Position numbers and translations under genes: made by a program. The notes under the pieces are model-generated. The model ran no database searches, was not told the origin of the DNA, and saw only the letters and a program-made list of their open reading frames with translations. A stretch of DNA of 64,000 nt from Bog-532 sp963742875. GTDB lineage: Bacteria > Actinomycetota > Actinomycetes > Streptosporangiales > Streptosporangiaceae. Positions 61,843 to 64,000 of this stretch are shown one piece after another. Within the stretch, counting starts at the first letter, position 1; every line of letters begins with the position of its first letter. The DNA is taken from positions 354,681 to 418,680 of the forward strand of contig CAVUNO010000005.1 of NCBI GenBank assembly GCA_963742875.1, written 5' to 3'.

Positions 61843-63633
61843 ATGGAGCCTCTGACCAGTGACGATCCCGCCGAGATCGGCGGTTTCCGGCTACGTGCCC
61901 GGCTCGGGGCCGGGGGCATGGGGCGGGTGTACCTGGCGTCCACGCCGGGCGGGCGGCGCGTCGCGCTGAAGGTCGTCCGGCCGGAACTGGGCGACGACGC
62001 GGACTTCCGGTCGCGTTTCCGCCGGGAGATCGAGGCCGCCCAGCGGGTGCGCGGGCTGTACACCGCGGAACTTCTCAGCGCCGATCCCACGGCCACACCG
62101 CCGTGGCTGGTGACGGCGTACGTGCCGGGGCCGTCGCTGCAGCAGGCCGTCGCGGAGCACGGGCCGATGCCGCCGGAGACGGTCATCCTGCTGATGGCCG
62201 GGGTCGCCGAGGCGCTGCAGGCGATCCACGCCGCCGGTGTCGTCCACCGTGATCTCAAACCCTCCAACGTGCTGCTGGCCCCGGACGGGCCGCGCGTGAT
62301 TGATTTCGGGATCGCACGGGCCGCGGAGGCCACGAACCTGACCCAGAGCGGCGTGGCCGTGGGGTCTCCCCAGTTCATGGCGCCGGAGCAGATTCGCGGC
62401 CTGGCCATCACGCCCGCCATCGACGTCTTCGCGCTCGGCGCGGTGGCGGCCTTCGCCGTGGGCGGCCGGGCGCCCTTCGGTGAAGGGCACGTGGCCGCGC
62501 TGATGCACCGCGTGCTGAACGAGCCGCCGAACCTGACCGGCTGTTCCGGGCCGCTGCGCACCCTGATCGAGCGCTGCATGGCCAAGGACGCGCCGGACCG
62601 CCCCAGCCCGGCAGAGATCATCGAGTCCTGCCGGGCCCAGGCCGCCGGGAACCTGGGCGACTTCACCGACTCGTGGCTTCCGCCCACGATGGCCGCCGCC
62701 GCGGCCCGCGCTCCCGGGATGCAGGGGAGTGCCCCGTTCCCATCGCCGGATGTGGCGCGGGCTCCGGCGAACGGCACGACTCAGGCCCCAGGAGGTGCGC
62801 CGTCCGGTCCGGGCCGTTCGCCCTACCCGGCACCGGGCGCCGGGAGTACCAGGCCGGACGCCGGGAGTACCACGCCACCGGGTGGTTCCACCGCCGCGCA
62901 CAGCACCTCCCGTCCGCGCCCCGCCGGTGACAATGGCCCCACGGGCCCCGTGGATCCCGTCTACCCCGCCGGTCCCGCCTATCCCGCCGGTCCCGTCTAT
63001 CCCGCCGGTCCCGTCTATCCCGCCGGTCCCGTCTATTCCGCCGGGTCATCCGGGCCCACTGGGCCTGGTGGCCCCGCCGCGCCGACCTGGCCGGGTGCCC
63101 GGACGCCGGTGCCGTCTTCGCTGACCACGGCGGCTCGGCTGATGTATGCCGGAGCCGGCCTCAGCGCGCTCGGCACCATCGTCGGCCTGGCCACCGTGCA
63201 CGAACTGCAGGTGATAGCCGCTCAGCAGTGGGTGGCCCCGGGGGCGGTCGGTGCCGCGCTCGCCATCCTGCTGATCCACGGCGTGATCGGCACCACCCTG
63301 TGGTTCTGGCTGGCCCGGGAGACCAGACGCGGCCGGCGCCGCGCCCGGGCCTGGGCCACGGCCATCTTCTGCATCGCCACCGTGAGCGGGATCAGCGTTG
63401 ATGCCCACGCGCCGTCGACCGGCCCGACCCAGGCGTTCAGCGGCATCGAATGGGTCATCGGCCTGTGCGCCGTCATCCTGCTCTGGAACCGGCCCTCGCG
63501 GTCCTACTACGCCGCGCAGCGGCCCCCGGCCATCGCGCGGCCACCCGTTAGCCATACGCCCGTCGCCCCGTCCCCGAGTCTTCGGCCGCGCCAGGCCCCG
63601 CCCGGCCAGCCGAACACCCGGCAGCGGCGGTAG
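61843..63633 (+). CDS. Ser/Thr protein kinase with a four-span membrane tail
   Basis: 596 residues from ATG 61843. Kinase domain about 12-265: glycine loop RLGAGGMGRVYLAS, VALKVV lysine, catalytic VVHRDLKPSNVLLA (about 134-147), DFGIARAAE, activation segment GSPQFMAPEQIRGL. A Pro/Gly/Ser/Thr-rich linker of about 130 residues carries five YPAGPV repeats. The C-terminal 170 residues hold four membrane spans (LMYAGAGLSALGTIVGLA, VGAALAILLIHGVIGTTLWF, WATAIFCIATVSGIS and GIEWVIGLCAVILLW). This is unlike the usual single-span sensor kinases. Not in an operon. What it senses is unknown. Confidence 0.92.
   Translation: MEPLTSDDPAEIGGFRLRARLGAGGMGRVYLASTPGGRRVALKVVRPELGDDADFRSRFRREIEAAQRVRGLYTAELLSADPTATPPWLVTAYVPGPSLQQAVAEHGPMPPETVILLMAGVAEALQAIHAAGVVHRDLKPSNVLLAPDGPRVIDFGIARAAEATNLTQSGVAVGSPQFMAPEQIRGLAITPAIDVFALGAVAAFAVGGRAPFGEGHVAALMHRVLNEPPNLTGCSGPLRTLIERCMAKDAPDRPSPAEIIESCRAQAAGNLGDFTDSWLPPTMAAAAARAPGMQGSAPFPSPDVARAPANGTTQAPGGAPSGPGRSPYPAPGAGSTRPDAGSTTPPGGSTAAHSTSRPRPAGDNGPTGPVDPVYPAGPAYPAGPVYPAGPVYPAGPVYSAGSSGPTGPGGPAAPTWPGARTPVPSSLTTAARLMYAGAGLSALGTIVGLATVHELQVIAAQQWVAPGAVGAALAILLIHGVIGTTLWFWLARETRRGRRRARAWATAIFCIATVSGISVDAHAPSTGPTQAFSGIEWVIGLCAVILLWNRPSRSYYAAQRPPAIARPPVSHTPVAPSPSLRPRQAPPGQPNTRQRR
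62959..63048 (+). repeat. Five 18-base repeats (VYPAGP) in the kinase linker
   Basis: Units from 62959, three nearly identical in DNA, the last diverged to VYSAGS. Confidence 0.9.
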
Positions 63634-63925
63634 CCGGCCGTTCGTGCGCGGGGCCCCGGCCGAGTCCGACGGAGGCTCACGAACCGGTATGCCGTCTCCG
63701 GTCCGCACGCGACCACGGCCGTGGCGCGCGAGGGACTCACCGGTAGAGCGCTTGCCTGGCCATGCAAGCCGGACTCCCGCTGTCCGCCGAGCTCACGCAG
63801 GGTGTCACCAAGGTCATGCGGCCATCCATCCGACCACAGCTAACGCTTAGCGAACCTTCAGGAAGTCTGTCTTCGAACAGCGGGACCGGGCAGCGGCCGG
63901 AGGCTGCTAAGCTGATAGACCGCAA
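63634..63925. other. Intergenic before tRNA-Ala, no gene seen
   Basis: 292 bases. Frames are open on both strands but without a recognised domain or ribosome binding site. It should contain the tRNA promoter. Confidence 0.4.
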
Positions 63926-63998
63926 GGGGCTATGGCGCAGTCGGTAGCGCGCCTCCATGGCATGGAGGAGGTCTGGGGTTCGAATCCCCATAGCTCCA
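63926..63998 (+). tRNA. tRNA-Ala (anticodon GGC)
   Basis: 73 bases. Acceptor GGGGCTA pairs with TAGCTCC (one G-T), discriminator A, anticodon stem CCTCC/GGAGG with loop ATGGCAT giving GGC, T arm GGGGTTCGAATCCCC. Confidence 0.95.
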
Positions 63999-64000
63999 CT

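Overview
The window is a stretch of a high-GC actinomycete chromosome. Evidence: strong GC bias at third codon positions, frequent GTG and TTG starts, paired clpP1-clpP2-clpX, the folC-DUF4233-ndk order, mreBCD-mrdA-rodA followed by the radical-SAM/DUF2344 pair and rne-rplU-rpmA-obgE-proB, GlxA/AraC, IclR and ECF sigma regulators, and pSAM2-type integrative-element remnants. A morphologically complex order such as Streptosporangiales would fit, but the sequence alone does not fix the genus.

Layout. (1) 1-9300: accessory island. Two decayed actinomycete integrative elements (AICE) appear to lie in tandem behind a tRNA-Gly(UCC) gene at 9226-9296. Element A (from the left edge to about 4840) keeps a broken Rep, an intact Xis and a broken integrase. 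Element B (about 4884-9225) keeps only the last third of an integrase plus cargo: a membrane protein with an 11-residue repeat tail, a long helical protein and a TPR-type XRE regulator. (2) 9300-13000: a lipase pseudogene, polysaccharide deacetylase, tRNA-Pro, and a GlxA-type regulator divergent from a small conserved protein. (3) 13187-20692: protein quality control (tig, clpP1, clpP2, clpX) and valS. (4) 20693-23037: a palindrome-rich intergenic region, an MFS remnant and a diguanylate cyclase. (5) 23076-46029: core genes (folC, DUF4233, ndk, mreB, mreC, mreD, mrdA, rodA, radical SAM, DUF2344, rne, rplU, rpmA, obgE, proB, an M48 protease, nadD, rsfS, a phosphatase). (6) 46047-63998: an assorted metabolic and regulatory region with many truncated genes, ending in a Ser/Thr kinase and tRNA-Ala(GGC).

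How the genes fit together. tig, ClpP1P2 and ClpX handle nascent-chain folding and proteolysis. MreB/C/D, PBP2 and RodA make the lateral-wall elongation machine, with MreD carrying an unusual basic repeat tail. RNase E/G, L21, L27, Obg, RsfS and ProB form a ribosome and growth block. The ECF sigma factor with its DGPF partner has a matching promoter motif. The IclR, CoA-transferase, citryl-CoA-lyase remnant, extradiol-dioxygenase remnant and amidohydrolase remnant look like a decaying catabolic locus.

Sequence quality matters here. At least seven reading frames are restored by removing a single G or C (rep, int twice, obgE, nadD, the ECF sigma factor, a 44-aa ORF). Some are in essential genes (obgE, nadD), so uncorrected insertion errors are likely. 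The apparent Obg-ProB fusion is best explained this way. A second recurring theme is short in-frame tandem repeats in the tails of otherwise ordinary proteins.
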